A stretch of 64,000 nucleotides of DNA, taken from NCBI RefSeq assembly GCF_018143015.1, contig NC_054756.1, forward strand, positions 16,204,402 to 16,268,401. Reading direction: 5' to 3'. Shown here in pieces: positions 23,673-38,600 of this stretch. A program made the translations under genes and the position numbers. Below the pieces are notes generated by a model. The model was not told the DNA's origin. It searched no databases and was given only the letters and a program-made list of their open reading frames with translations. The DNA comes from Lytechinus variegatus. Lineage: Eukaryota > Echinodermata > Echinoidea > Temnopleuroida > Toxopneustidae. Numbering within the stretch: the first letter of the stretch is position 1; each line of letters starts with the position of its first letter.

Positions 23673-26600
23673 GTAAGAGGATTTCGGAAAACAATGCATT
23701 TTCACTTTCAGTTACAAGTATATGGTATGTTACCAGTTATACTCGATCAGGGATCATCGCATGGAAAATGTGCGGGAAAATGTGATGAACCATTGAAATT
23801 AGTATTCCTTATCAAAATTTCATCTTGTCATCAACTTTGTGCACACAGGAGGCCTGTCTGGTGAATTATAATGATGTTGATTAAGGCGATATTAATGAGG
23901 ATAAACTTAAAATCAAGGGTGATGGATGATTGATAAACGGTGGTGATTCTCTGTTTCACCATGTTCACGGTTGGTATGTTGAAAAGCTCCAGTTGGAACA
24001 TCATTCAACTTAATGATGATGGTGATGATGATGATGATGATGATATGATGATAAAATCAGCTATAATAATATCATTACATAATAGTAATAATTATAAAAG
24101 AAAAGAGAGGATCAGAGGAGGAGGAAGAAGAAGAATGATGATGATTGGCTCTAATAATGAAAATAATTACATTTAACCAAACTCTTCCTTAGTTCACATT
24201 TACGGAATAAACCCATTTTCCATTCTGTTCTCATTTGGGTTGCCAATTTAGGCAAACCTTGGACAATGACGATGATAATGATAATAATTATGTATAATAA
24301 TTATAATCAAACTGCAATAATAGTCATTCCACATGTATAAACGTCTATAATTCCAAACTCTTTAAACGTATTCAAAGAGAATGCTCAAATCAAAGAGATT
24401 ATCATTTAATATCCTGCATGATATTGGAAGCAGGTTTAGTTTTGGAAATACTTCATTAACACGTCAACATCATGCATGTTGAGAGGTGTGTTTAGATGTT
24501 TACGACCATGATGCCGTGTTTTCCAAAACTATCATGTAATATTTGTAACGTCTGTATATGAATTCTCGTGACATTAAAAGCAAACACGAAAATGATAAAA
24601 AGGGGCCACAGGGCGACCGAACAGGAAAAGATCAAAACTTTCATAAAATTGCTCCATACACGATCTGCACTCTACTTTGTTTGATCACTGCATCAATGTC
24701 TGAGATATGATGATGATGATGGGCCTAATGGTAGTGTAAATGTGGAGAGTTGACCATTGTAAAGAATTCTTTGGCTTGAATAGTTTGCATTCTATGTATG
24801 ATTTGTTTTTCATTCACATGTATGAATTGATTTCCACGATAAAAACAAACAAAACGATCTTTATCCGTGCAGCTGTTTATAGGGCGTTCATGAAATTATA
24901 ATCATCCAATTCCAGATAATGCATGTGTTGACTATCATATCCCCCATACGATTTTGTAAGCTGGGTCGTGGCAAAAATTCAATGCCATCGCAACACATCA
25001 TCAGCCTTGCCAAGTAAACCACAATACTCTCATGTCACATGACATATCCATCGTTTGTCAGCGATTAATGGCATCAAATTGGTTTCACTTTTTGTGTGCA
25101 AGAGTTATTTTGAGGGGTTCAGAAAGGGGCACCGCCGTTGCAATTTAAGAAGGGGTCAGGGGGTGCAAGATCGATGGTCTAAAGGTGACGTTTATTTTTG
25201 TCTAATGTAGAGTTACAATCTGCTTTTGATTATGGTTCTACCCTTTCCTCTCTTTCAACTTCCGTTTGTCCTTTTTTCTTTCTTTTTGTCCATTCTTGAA
25301 AATTATTTCGATGGTCGAACCCAGCCCCACCCCCTTCTGCTATTAACGGGATGTTTACATTATAAAATTGAATTGTATCTCTCAAGGGGGGCAAGGGCCT
25401 GCTTTGCACCCCCCCCCCTGCATCCGCCAGTGTTTCTATTGTGCCCTTTGTTAGGATTTTTTAAGGGGTTCTTTTGTTTTACAAGATCGATGCTTTTGGG
25501 GGCGAGGGAGCGCTCATGAATGGGGGTGGGGGGGGGGCTTATTATAGATTCACGTCAGGGGACGTAGATTCGTCCTATAAAGGCCAGATAATTCATTCAA
25601 ATTCATTCAATTCGGTTTATTATGAAAAGACATTGTAAAACAGTCCGAAGACTGACGCATACAAAAGTTAACAGAAAAAGGGAAAATACAATATTGGCCA
25701 ATGTTGGCAAATATAGGATAATATAATATTGGTTTACGGGGGATTTACCAAAACTTGTATTTTGCGGTCTAAATAGACAATATTGCGACTTCACTTCTAG
25801 TATTGGCTACATCGAGGAACAAGAGAAACAACAGTGATCAGCTGATTGCAAATCATACATCTTGGCATCTGGAATGAACCCGAACTTCTGGCAAAAAGCC
25901 ATTGTTGTGATGCAGACGCTTGATGGAATTGATACAAAACTGTTTGTCCATGACACTGCCAAGCCATTCTTCATTTCGGGCTTAACGAGTGGATACCATG
26001 CGCGACCCAAAAAAAAACGCGTAAAAAGGATGTCTTTTTCACGATAAGGTACGTTACGTACGTAACGTGATAAGGGTGTCAAAAACACAAAAATAGTGAA
26101 AAATTTCGCTAGGAAAGTTACGTGTTTAGGGTCAAATTTGCGGGGATGATAAAATAAAATTAAAATGTTTTATAAAGGATGTCCTTTTTGCCCCAACACT
26201 ACGTGTTTAGAGTCCGATTTGCGCGAGGTGTAGAAGGTGGGGTAGTACTAAACCAAATGATGTGTATAAAGGTAAAACCGACGACCGAATATTTGTTTAG
26301 GGGTTCATTGCAGAAAATGCTTGCCAAGAGTATCATTTTGTTTCCAATACTTGTTAAGGGTAGGGTTTCACACGCCAATACTTGTTAAGGGGTGCATTTT
26401 CAGAATATGGAAATTACGTATTTAGGGTGCTTTTCGAGACCCCATGGTCGCACATGGTATCCACTCGTCAATGGAAGTGCCCCCCCCCCGAGTGCAAGTT
26501 TACATCCGAAATGACTTATAGAGATATGAATCGCTACAATGACCTATCCCATTAATATATAACTCTAAAAAGAGTTGGGTTATTTTGATGCCTAAGAAGA

Positions 26601-29600
26601 CGGGGTTGATTCAGCCCCCCGGCCCCCCCCCCCCCCCCCCGCCATTATGATCTCGGCCGTCGATCGCGGGATTATGACGAAGATTGTAACGCGTATTACC
26701 CATTAACTATAATTTAATCAAATTCTGCGAAAGATCTCCTTGCTAATTAATTGTGCTGATTAATTTATGCGTGTATATAAGAAAAGATTGTTCGAATCAA
26801 CTAATTAAGGTCGAAACTTTTCGTTCCTAGACTGTTTGTATGATTCTGACCAAATTTATTTTAAAAAAATCGATGTCACAATTTTGTTTGTAATGTAGGC
26901 CTTTTATTCTGACCATAATCAGGATGATATTAATGGAGTTTAACACATAAAAGTGAAAATTAATGAAACATAAACTATGTGAATTATGGCTGGAAAGACA
27001 ATTTGCATTGGAATTGTACACGAATTCATGTTCATTTTTTGCAATTAAGGTTTAACATACCGTAGGAAATGTCGTGCAATTTTGGAACCGCGTAACTGCC
27101 GGCCTCAAAATGGGTCTCGAATCTGCGCGAGACTTGTTGAAATAAAAAGTCAGTGTGCGGCGCGATGGGAAAAAAATCGCGTTCCGGATTTATCGCGAAA
27201 AATGATAAAGATACAGATATATAAAACATTTTTCTCAGTCACGTTTCTATATATACCGGCGACGCTTTGAGACGCGCAAATATTATCTAAAATAAAAAAA
27301 AAAGATAAAGAAGGCTATTCGTATTTGTAAGTTCGATTGCTTTGTCCACTCGCATTATTTCTATTATAGTTCTGAATCTACCGTTTTCATGGGCAAGGGG
27401 ATCAGACTTTGCGGTATGAAAATAATTTTATAATTCGAAAGGAATGTATGTAACCTCTCAGGGCGGCAGTTTGAGGGAGTTCGGTCACAAAGCTCTCTTG
27501 CAGCCGAGCAAGCGCATCAAGCAAGGAAATTCATGTGAGCACTCCTTTTGGCGGTTATTCGCCGTATTAAACTTTTTTTTGGTCTCCCAATTTGTTTATC
27601 ATGAAGGCCGAAAGGTCTTTTTTTTGTACCATAATGTTTGTACCATACACTGGCGGACCCCTTTTGAGAGCGATAATACAAAATTGTAATTTAAATATAC
27701 CATTTTTACGCAAGCGTTCCCGCCCCACTTTTTTTATAGTGAGGGCCTTTCATTTATTTATTTATTCACACATATTTAAACAGGTTCACAAGATCAGAGA
27801 TAAAATTACTGTTTTGCATCTTGGTCCTGGTGTATAAAAAGACATGATAAAATAGTAATTACAAGATTTTTTGCTTGTAAAATATTCCGCGGACGAAATA
27901 ACCTTCAATTTTACGTTAAAACCTTTTTTGCAAGTTTTTCATCAGGAACATGTGCCCCCCCCCCACCTGAAAATCCATGATCCGCCCCCGGTACCATCCA
28001 TGTGTTGATCAGATAGGTAGGCTTAAATATGTCGTTTAGCTTTGAAAACGAAATAAATTGGATGTGAAAATAAAATCACAAAATACTTGCATCAAGGTAG
28101 GTAGAGACGAGTTTGCCCGGGATTTCCCTAGATTAAACTTTCAATGATTTAATTTCTTCACTTTTCTTCAATCTCCCTCTTAGGTCATGCTTCATTTTTT
28201 CCCCTTCGAAGAAGAACATGATAATGTCTTCAATTTTTCCTTTTTAATTGGTTATTACCTATTGTTGCTTTTTTCCCATTTTTTCGGAAATTGAAATAAA
28301 GACGCTTTATTATACTGTTACTTATTATAGTGCACACATGAAAGTGACACCAGAGCCTCATCTTACAAAGAGTTACCATTGATCTGATCAATCACAACTA
28401 TGGACGGCCAGCAACGTCAACATCAACTCTGCATGCATGTTTGTTCAAACGTTCATTGTTCTCTTGAAGATTCAGTGTGATTTTTTTGTTTACTAAGGAG
28501 ATAGCGCGAATTTCCTGTAGACAAAAAATTATGACACTGGTGGATTTCCATAGAGTTACGATTGATTGGATCAATCGTAACTCTTTGTAAGATGGGGCCC
28601 AGGGGCCCGTTTTACAAAGAGTTGCGATTGATGTGATCAATCAAAATTATGGAAAGCCAGGAAAGTCTACATATAAAATGCATGTTTGTTCCCCAAAAAA
28701 ATCTAGATATGTGTGTATATCAATAAATTCATTGATTTCTTGAAAATTTGGTGTGTTCTCCTTTGTTTACAAAGGAAATTTTGCAAATTTCCTGTATAAA
28801 AGTTATGACACTTATGGATTTCCATAGAGTTACGATTAATTTGATCAATCGTAACTCTTTGTAAGATGGGGCCCAGGCCGTCATTGCCCCCTTGGTTTCA
28901 CTCTCCACCTCAAAATCAACTTGCTCTTCATCTAAGGAGCGTTTCATCAACCGTTGATTTTCATCCGACCAAGTTGTCAGATCTGACATCTTTCCTTGAT
29001 TCTGATTGGCCGAGAAGTGCCGTCACTATGGTAACGTCCGATAAAAGGGGACATTCACGAAATGCTTCCTCGATCTGATCATCTGACGTTTATAACCCCG
29101 CGTGCTTATAGCTGTAAATGCTGGCCTACATTTTATATGTCCATGAATGTATCCATCTTTATTCACTTGTCAGCTTGTATCAGTTATTCATTCTTAAATT
29201 GTTACTACTTTACAATTACATTCATTTTATCTAGGGTTACTATGTATATTCAGTTTCCACAGACGACATTTTTTTTTACCAAAATCGTATTTTGTGATAG
29301 GGTTGACGTAATACAATATAAAAAAAAATATTGGGTAAAAGTGCTCCATAAGGGTAATGTGTCCAACCAACAGTGGGCATTTCTTTTGGGCGTTTTATTT
29401 ATCCAGTGCGATGAAAATTTTGCCCATTCTATAGTAATTTCTGCTTATTTTTTAACCTTACTGAACAATATGTTTCCCGCATGGGGTAAAATACTGCCCT
29501 AAATTGGTTGGACACCTATCCTTGTGGTAGTTAAAATTTTACACACTTTTGTTACCATTTTTACAGTGCATTCAGAAAATGATATTATATTTCACCATTT

Positions 29601-32600
29601 TCTTTCCTTACCCTTTCTTGTCGAAGAAAGACGAAAATATATTTTGGGGAGGGGGAATCGCCCCAAACTCCCCCCCCCCCATTCTGTACACCACTGCACA
29701 AGTTTAAGACAGCGTGAGCCCTGGCATTGTCATATTCTTTTTCCTATAACAAGGGCATCGAGATGACATCGAGATGACATCAGCGTGTATTTTTAGAAAT
29801 TACGTATCCATCGTTGAATTGGATAGTCTTTCGACCAGACATTGTACGGTTCTAAATATGCTTCAACACAGACGTGACTTACAATATGAATTAGTGAAAA
29901 ACACGTATAGGCCTGGCGCACCACCGCATTGCCACTCCGCCGCTTTCTTTGCTTCCCCAACCTATAAATGATTTTCAGCTGAATTTTTTTAAATGTACTT
30001 CATGTCAATTTGAAAACTTCCAGGTACTTTCATCCCTATTTTGTCTAAAAGTGTCGAAATTGAACCTAATTTAATGCCATGATTTTGTCTCATTCTACAC
30101 ATTTTGCTATTAAAACGAGGTATCAAAACCACCCCAATTAATATTTTCGCAATGTTTGATCATATATTTCCTTTCTAAGTCATAATAAACAAAGGCGATT
30201 CAGCACCAGGAAAAATGTGCCAAAATAACTAATTGGGGCTATTCGTATGTTTTACAATCGAACGATACGCCCGGACGCAACTTGGCTCGACGATACGATA
30301 CGTTTCATGCATCGCGGGTCGAATTGAAAAGGTCTGAATAAGTAGACTATCGATGCTCTGTTTACACGGCATCCAAAAATCAATAGACGGTGGAGCTTCA
30401 GAAGTACAGAATTATATATGCCCTTATTTGGATGATGTCTGGAAGTGGTATTTACATATCAATGTAAATCATATAAAACCCTGGGCAAGGTGGGTAACAG
30501 GGACATAATGAACGGGCCATATAAGGAATTGCCGACATATCGGATGACTCTGGTTATATGTAAATCAAAATAAAATATTTTCAGTTGTGATCTAGACGTT
30601 AAGGCTTAAACCAGCATATCACTCGTCGCTTTAGTCGTGGATAGTATGCACAGATCGACTCCAGAGTGGAAACTGGTCAAAATTGTATAAAAAAATAATA
30701 TTTCATATATATCGTTTAGTGGTATGCCTACGGGTTAACTGACTTTGCACGTACAACAGGTTGCTGGATTGCATGCACTGAGTTTTATTAATTGGGCCAC
30801 ATAATGTATCACTCTGGAGAGAGCCTCTCCATTTGATTACTTTAATTCTACAGCGTATTTATATAAAAACTTAGATTATTAAAATCAAGCTTTACAAAGA
30901 TTTCATCGTGAAGTAGCTAAAAGACTGGATATTCGGTGCTCGGATTTTTATTTGAATGAATGCAAAATGATAGGAGGACGCAAGGTTATGTAAGTATATT
31001 CACTTCGAACGAAGAAAGCGCCTTTTCTTATAAAGCTATTTTTCATTGAACAATCACGACAGTGATCTGTGGAATCGGATTGGGGTGTGGGGCTATATAA
31101 TAGCGCCCCCGTATCTCCCCGGCATCTCTCTCTCTCTCTCTCTCTTTACATCTTATTCTAACGCACTCTCACACCACGCCCACACACACAAACTCCCCCC
31201 CCCCCTTTCCTCTCTAATCCCCTTGCCACATCAGTTTGATAAATATAACAGGGGTGCATGTGAGTGGTCACAAATAAAAAGATCTGAAAAAAGCTGAAGA
31301 GTGTTGAAAAATTCTGAAATAGAAAGAGATCCCACTTTTTGTACAGAGGAAAGCCAAAATAAGCTGAAATTAAGCTGAAAATAAAAAAAAATCTGAACTC
31401 TCTCACCCCTGATATAATGATCGAAATAAATTATTGAAATCTGCTTTAAATAAGCAGACAAGGTGAGCCAATAACAGGTAGACAGTTTCTTTATTCTTAA
31501 TATAAGTGTAAGAGTAGAAATAATCAATATATGTTTAAAATAAGAGATATTAGTTGAACTGTAAAATCAAAAGGGTTCACTAACCCAATACTACTTTGTT
31601 TATATCTACTTCATCACTACGTCACACTCACAAGGTTTCTTCCATGAAAATGACCATTCCGGACTCAAGAGGGCCGTCTGCACCATCCCGAGTTTTCAAA
31701 TTAGCGCGCTATTTCTGATCCGGCAAATTATCCCGATCTGAAAAATCTCGAGATTGTTTGTAATGCAGACGCAATTATCGCGCTAGTTCGTAGGATTAAT
31801 CTCGAGATTGCAATCCCAAGTCAACTCGGGTTTATTTGCAAAATAGCGCGCTATTTACGAATTATCGCGCTAATTCGTAGGTGCAGACGCACTCGGGTTT
31901 GGACTCGGGTTAATTTATTCATGACCTTCAGTCCATAATGCAATTCGCGTTCCATTTCCGCCTTGGTAAACATAAACAGCGATTATACCGAACGCATGCG
32001 AAAGTCAACTTTATCATAGCGTTCATCAATTCCCCAATCAGCAACGATGGTGTCAAGCCCCCCGTGAATGGATTTTGGGAGAGACCAGATGACTGATGGG
32101 GGAGGCGCTCATTATCGACGATGGTCATAGTCAATAACAATACTGACAGCATTGTCGTCTTATTCCTTCGCAAAATGTGAGCAAATAGCATTTCTTTCCT
32201 CCCCTATCTCTCTCTCCCCCTCTGTCGTTGCCTCGGAGTCCGCCATCATATTAAACGAAGAATACTTCACTCGCTTATAATTATAGCGCGGCTGAGCTGA
32301 GAGGATTGTTGCATAACAACGGTCGAATTCGGCGAAAGAGTACATGGACTTGATTGCATATCGCGGGAAGTTATTCAAAAGCGCGGGCCGTTGAAACTCC
32401 AAGATCGAAAGTGCGCATGCTCGGAATATGCTTGTTGCCTCGCTCGAGCAAGAATCGCTCTTCGTGCGATGGTGGAGACGGGGTTTCTTGAATCTCGAGA
32501 TTAATCGCGAAGAGGGCTGATCGGGCTAAAATCTCGAGATTGAGCAAACTCGGGATGGTGCAGCACCGCCTAAGGTTTCTCATTCATACTTGGTTCTCTC

Positions 32601-35600
32601 TTTCTCTCTCCCAGTCTCTCTCTTCCACTCTCACTCACTGTGGTCTTTCTTATCACACCCATTTCCTCCTTACCCAGAAATAGTATGAGTCAACTGGTCC
32701 AAGAACAAAGAAACATTGTGATTGTCATACCAAGTCCAGGGTATAAATACAGTTGTACTAAATAGATATTTCAGATAGATTTTGGGGTTATTGAGCTACC
32801 GCTCCACCCCGCATAAAATCTCACAGTTTGTTCTCCTGGCCCATCCCATGGCCGTAAACAAAGGAGTCCTATAGCTTTCACATATACTGTTATTTATATT
32901 TCTTCATTGTATACTTCTCATCAATATTACATCCTTTCTACCTTCAAGGAAGGGTGAATAAATATATTATATTGGAACTGCATAATCATCGTCTTCTCAT
33001 CTTTATTCGACTGTAACACAATATATATATACGCCATCGAACGCTACCATAACTACGAATATATATCAACCATCATTAAAACTTATAGTGTTACATAAGT
33101 TTCTTCAAAATCAATGTTCCATTACCATGAATGCGAGGCCCAACTTTGTTTTCATCATAACCTTTTTAAAAGAGTGTGTGGAGTGAGATGATGATGATCG
33201 ATGATGATGATGGTGGTGATGATGATTAATGATGATGGTGATGATGACGATGATTATGATTGATGAAGATGATGATGATTGATGATGATAATGATGATGA
33301 TGATGATTGATGATGGTGATGGTGATGATGGTGATGATTATTGTTGTTGTTTTTGTTGTTGTTATCATTATAATTATTATCATTATATTATTTATTTTTA
33401 TTATTATTCGAGCAATATAAAAAGTACATAATGTTTATACATTACAAAAACATACAATCAGGCAAAGAAATGTGGGAAGGGCAAGTGAACTACATGTTTC
33501 ACAATCTATTTAGAATGTCATATTTCAAAACTTCCTTTTCTCCTCCTACCCGCGGCCCCTTTGTTTTGTTCTACAGGCTTCTTGTAAAGAACTGGCAGCT
33601 GGCCTCGGAGGTGGATCACTCCGCCAAAGAATGGGATGCCAGCCAAGATGGTGATCTTACAGCTTCACCTTTCTGGAAGAGCACCAAGCGACCAACATGT
33701 GAGTTGATATATAAGTTCAGTTTGGTTTTGATTCCAATATGGCGTCCATCATCGGACTCTCCTTGTGACTTTGTTGTTTTGATGCAGGTTGAACTAGTAG
33801 ATTTTGTAACTCAGAATGCACCAAGAATGTGGTGGGTATTAGGGCGGATCCAGGATTTACTGGGGGGCACTTTATTAAAAAGTTTTCACTGCCGTCTGTG
33901 TCAATAAATTTCGATATTAAGAAAACAAGAAAAATCGGGTCTATTTGGCAAATTCATCACCTCATCACCAACGTTACCACTACCGGTATCTCCCTCGATC
34001 ATCATCTTTGCCGTGTGTTTGTAGATATATTCTTATAAGAAATAAATCACAAAAAGATTGTTGTGACTTCAACATGAAATATTTATTTCAAAAAGAAATA
34101 TGTAAAAAAATCCATGAAGATAATAGTGAGAAGCAGTATACAAAACGTATGATGTATATGCTGTAAGTTTTTTTTTTTGTAAGGTCTAAATTGATTTGGA
34201 TATGCCATATATTGATTTGCTTGTTACTGCCTGTGTAATGTGATTTTTGAATGATGAAACATGAATAGGCCTACAACAAATACCCTTAAATAGCTAGGGT
34301 TAGAAGTTAAAAAAAAATCCTCGCCATCATCTTCTTCATCATCATGTCCATTAACATCATCTTCATCACCATCATGTTCATCAACATCATCTTCATTATC
34401 AACATCATCTCTATTATCACCATCATCAACATAATTTATCACCATCCTCCTCATCATCACCATCATCACTGCTAACATCCCCATCGCATTATCTTTACCA
34501 TCGTCACTCGACTCAATCTAACACACTATTCTAAAACATTGAATCATCTCTCACAAAGCAATCTGTGATTTCCACTTGTAATAAGCTCCTGAAATCCTTG
34601 CATCTGATTGGCTGAAAGCAAATTTGGGGTGAAACACACTGCATGCACATCGTGAAACGCTCCCCTCCATTGTCTAGTGTACCCATCATCAGAAAGGTCC
34701 CTCAAAAGGTCACAATGGAACCTTATTCCTTGATGACAATTGATGTTATCAGATGCTCTCTGCAAAATCTTGGAAAAATGCACAAATTGTCTCCATAGCC
34801 TGCATTCCAGGCATATCAAAAGTCACATGGGGGTTGCCTTTCCAACGGTAACGATTAACTCATGGAATGCCAGACTTCTGGCCCAATGCCCAGTCGACGA
34901 TGGAACAAATAGAGATTGAAATGGCAATGGGTTAATGAAGTATGTTCATGGGGGATTTAAGTCTCATGCCCATCTTTGACATCTAACTGAAAGGACACGC
35001 ATTGTATAATATTTACATATCACTGAAAAATAATGATGAGAGGGGGTGATTAAAACAGAGATAGAATGTAAATGTGGAATGATTAGATTGATAGCAAGAA
35101 AATAGATATGTCATCTCATAAATATGAAAGAAAAATGAAAATGCTTTCACTTCTAAAAACATCCCTTTTGTGAAACATTTTTAAAAAATCACTACAATTT
35201 GTCACATTTTGTCAAGTTGCATAAGCTCTCTTCACTTTGCAGTATATCAATTTCCAATATATTTTTTTCATTTTTCCACAGTCAGAAAGCTTTCTCAGTA
35301 TGTCTTTCTACCCAAAGGAGCAGGCAGAGAGGTAAATAAAAAGATTTATAATCATTTTCTCTGCAAGAAGTTGGTCTACTTTTTGGATGATCTACACTTT
35401 AATACCAGATGGGCTAACCCTATTTGGTCTACTGTCAATTTGACAGATTGCTGTTTGATCTGTAGACACTACTTGGTATGATACTTACATGCCTTGATGG
35501 TTTTAATAGATCCATCAATTTTACAATTAAATATATTTTTGTAGGTCTATGTTAAAAGCTGTCCTACTTGACTTTGATATCATTCATAAGATTATTTATC

Positions 35601-38600
35601 TTTGGGGAAAAAGATCTTATGGAAAATGATCTTAAAATAAACTTATTTGATTTACCAATAGTTTGCTAATTATCTTTATTTTTTATTTTCTTGTAAATTC
35701 ATTTCTACCTGTAAATTTTTGTTAAACTGGTGAAGAGCAAATCTTCAAATCAATGTAGGTTTCACAAATGAAAATGAAATCTTCAAATTAATATATTTAC
35801 ATGTATGTTGATATTTACTTTCCATTGGTAAAAAAAAACCACACTTGCAATATATCCCCCCCCAAAAAAAAAACAATAATAATAAAATAATAATCAAATT
35901 CAGTTATCTCTTTTATCTCTTCCAATTTTCAATCCATTTCTTCTTATTCAGAGATCTCAATACTTCACGATTGGTGAGATACTGTTAAAGCTTGACTTCT
36001 GTTCAGCCCTCCATCAACTCAGTAGATTCCAGTATGTTTGCAGGGTGAGTACTTCCACCAGTGTCCTACCTTCGCCACTCTCCACCCAGGTGTAGCAAAT
36101 GGATAGCCGGCAGGCAGGTATTCCTTGAATGCTAAGGGTGACTGATCAGGGTAGCTACGCTAAAGTAGGGGTAATAAGTAATCTAGAATGAAGTGCTTTA
36201 TATGAAAATTGTATTAAGGATAATAGAAATGTTGCATATCATTATTCTAATTATTTCTTGTGTGGTATCTATACAACATGATAACTATACATTAAACATA
36301 AAGTATATCTTGCCCCTGCTGCACATTAAAAGTTATCCCTAATTAAGTTATCTGCCACAGTAACAATGCTCAACAGCAAATCAAAATCAAGAATTTCATG
36401 GGAGTCGGCATTGGATGGCAAAGTGGTTTATTTCCAATTCAACTAATGCCAATTCGTCCAATTGCCAACTCTTCTACTATAATTTTTGTCTAGTGTCAGT
36501 TTATCCACTCACCACATGATCTATTTTCAATCAGCCAGTGAAAACCATTTTCAATTTTCTGAGAAAATGACAATTCGTTGATTTTTTACCATTCGGTATG
36601 TAGGAATGCTGCTCGCATATGACGTCACAAATCATATAATTGAAATTCTAATAACTTTTTAATTATTTGATGAATTTTTCTCAAACCTTCGGCAATATTT
36701 TTTATTATTTTTTCTGCGATTTATACAATAAACTTTTTGTCAAGGTGAACTTTCCCTTTAAATTTTGAAAAATGAATGAAAATGAAATGGATATTAGACC
36801 AACTGGTTATGAGACGAATTGGTGATAAGACGAAGTGATGATTAGACCAAATGGTTGGTGCATTAAATGGTTGTTAGACAAAATGTTGATGGACAGAATA
36901 TGGCATTAGACTAAATGAAAGTAGACCATGTGGTGAGTGGATGAATTTGCAATTTACCCGCAAAGTTACCACAATGCCAACTTTTATGCAGTAGGCCTAT
37001 TTTTTTATCTTTAGTGGACATGCTAAGAAGGAGTTTTATCAATATAAAACTTAAAAGGGGCTTTTGTCCATTCCATTATCTGATTATCTGAGGCACTGCA
37101 TGTGTTTTTTTCTTCATCAATAGTTTTTAAAAAATCTTCCAACAGCAGAACATCAAAGCAATTGAAATGAAATATAATGTATTATCATTTTGTGTTATAA
37201 TGTTTATAGTGTTTTTGATGTATCATCATTTTTCTCTTAAAGTTTCAAATGTCAGTTTGTGGACATAATAATTTAGTCACTACTCATTTCTAATAATGAA
37301 TCAGCACTATCAAATCAATAGAAACAAAAAATATAATGCATCTCTCTATTTCTCTCTTTATTTTCAATTTTAATTTTCAATGTTTGTAATTACAGATTTG
37401 GACAGGATAAAGAATCAGTACTGTCCTTATAAAGTGGATTAACACTATCAGATCAATAGAAGCAAAGAATGTCATCAATTTTCTCTCTCTTTTAATTTTC
37501 TGTTCCTTCAGTTTGTGGAATTAGTCATCCAGAACCACTATTCATCCCTCAGCGGATCGGCTATGAAATCTCTCTTTGGCATTGTAGAAGAAGCCGTCAA
37601 TGTTGGTGAGTACACGATAAATCCAATCAATTGTAACTCTATAGAAATCAGTCAGTGTCATAAATAATTTTTCATACAGGAAATCTGCAAAATGTCCTTT
37701 GTAAACAAAGGAGAACATACCAAATTGTCAAGAAATCAATGAATTTATCGATATTCATTCATATCTAGAATTTTTTTTGAACAAACATGCATTTTGTATG
37801 TTGATTTCGCTGGCTTCCATAGTTGCGATTGATCAGATCAATTGCAACTCTTTGTAAGATAGGGCAATTTGTGCCAGATGACAAATGTTGATGAAACCGA
37901 TGCTATCTCCTGAGAGAGCATCAATTCAATTTCAGTTCAGTTCAAATTTCGATTAAAACTGTCCTTCATTCCTAACCAAAAATGCAGCCCTTTGAAAGTG
38001 TATTCTTGTTTAAAGGGATGGTCAAGACTGGAAATATTTATATCAATAAATAGAGAAAAATTCACAGAGCAAAATGCTGAAAATTTGATCAAAATTGGAT
38101 AACAAATAACAAAGTTATTGAATTTTAAAGATTTGCATTATTCCGGTGAAACATTTCTATGCATGCCTATATGAATATTCATTACGTTGGGCTGATGACG
38201 TCATATCCCCACTTGTTCTTTTGTATTTCATTATATGAAATTAGGTTTATTCTATATTTTTTACCAAGAACTAAAACAATCGGATTGACATCTGATTAAG
38301 TTCATTAGTTATTTATTGCCACAACTTTTTTTCATTTTAATGGAGACACAACATTTACAAATGTATGAAAAAATGAAACATTTATGATTTCATGTAATAA
38401 CATACGGTAATAAAAAGGAAAGTGGGGATGTGACATGATCAGCCCATATTCATGATGATGTGCATACGACTGTTTTCACAAAATATTGATAAACTTTCAA
38501 ATGCAATAACTTCATTATTTGTCATCCGATTTTAATGAAATTTTCAGCATTTTGTTCTGTGAATTTACTCTATTTATTCAGATATAAATATTTTAACCCC

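Noticed and set aside
29062-29502. A 146-codon open frame on the plus strand
   Set aside because: AT-rich, Phe/Ile/Tyr-heavy, no motif, no splice context, and it crosses diffuse repeat sequence. It looks like chance within FBXO25/32 intron 1.
33111-33383. His/Ile-rich open frame on the minus strand
   Set aside because: Translation of the GAT microsatellite.
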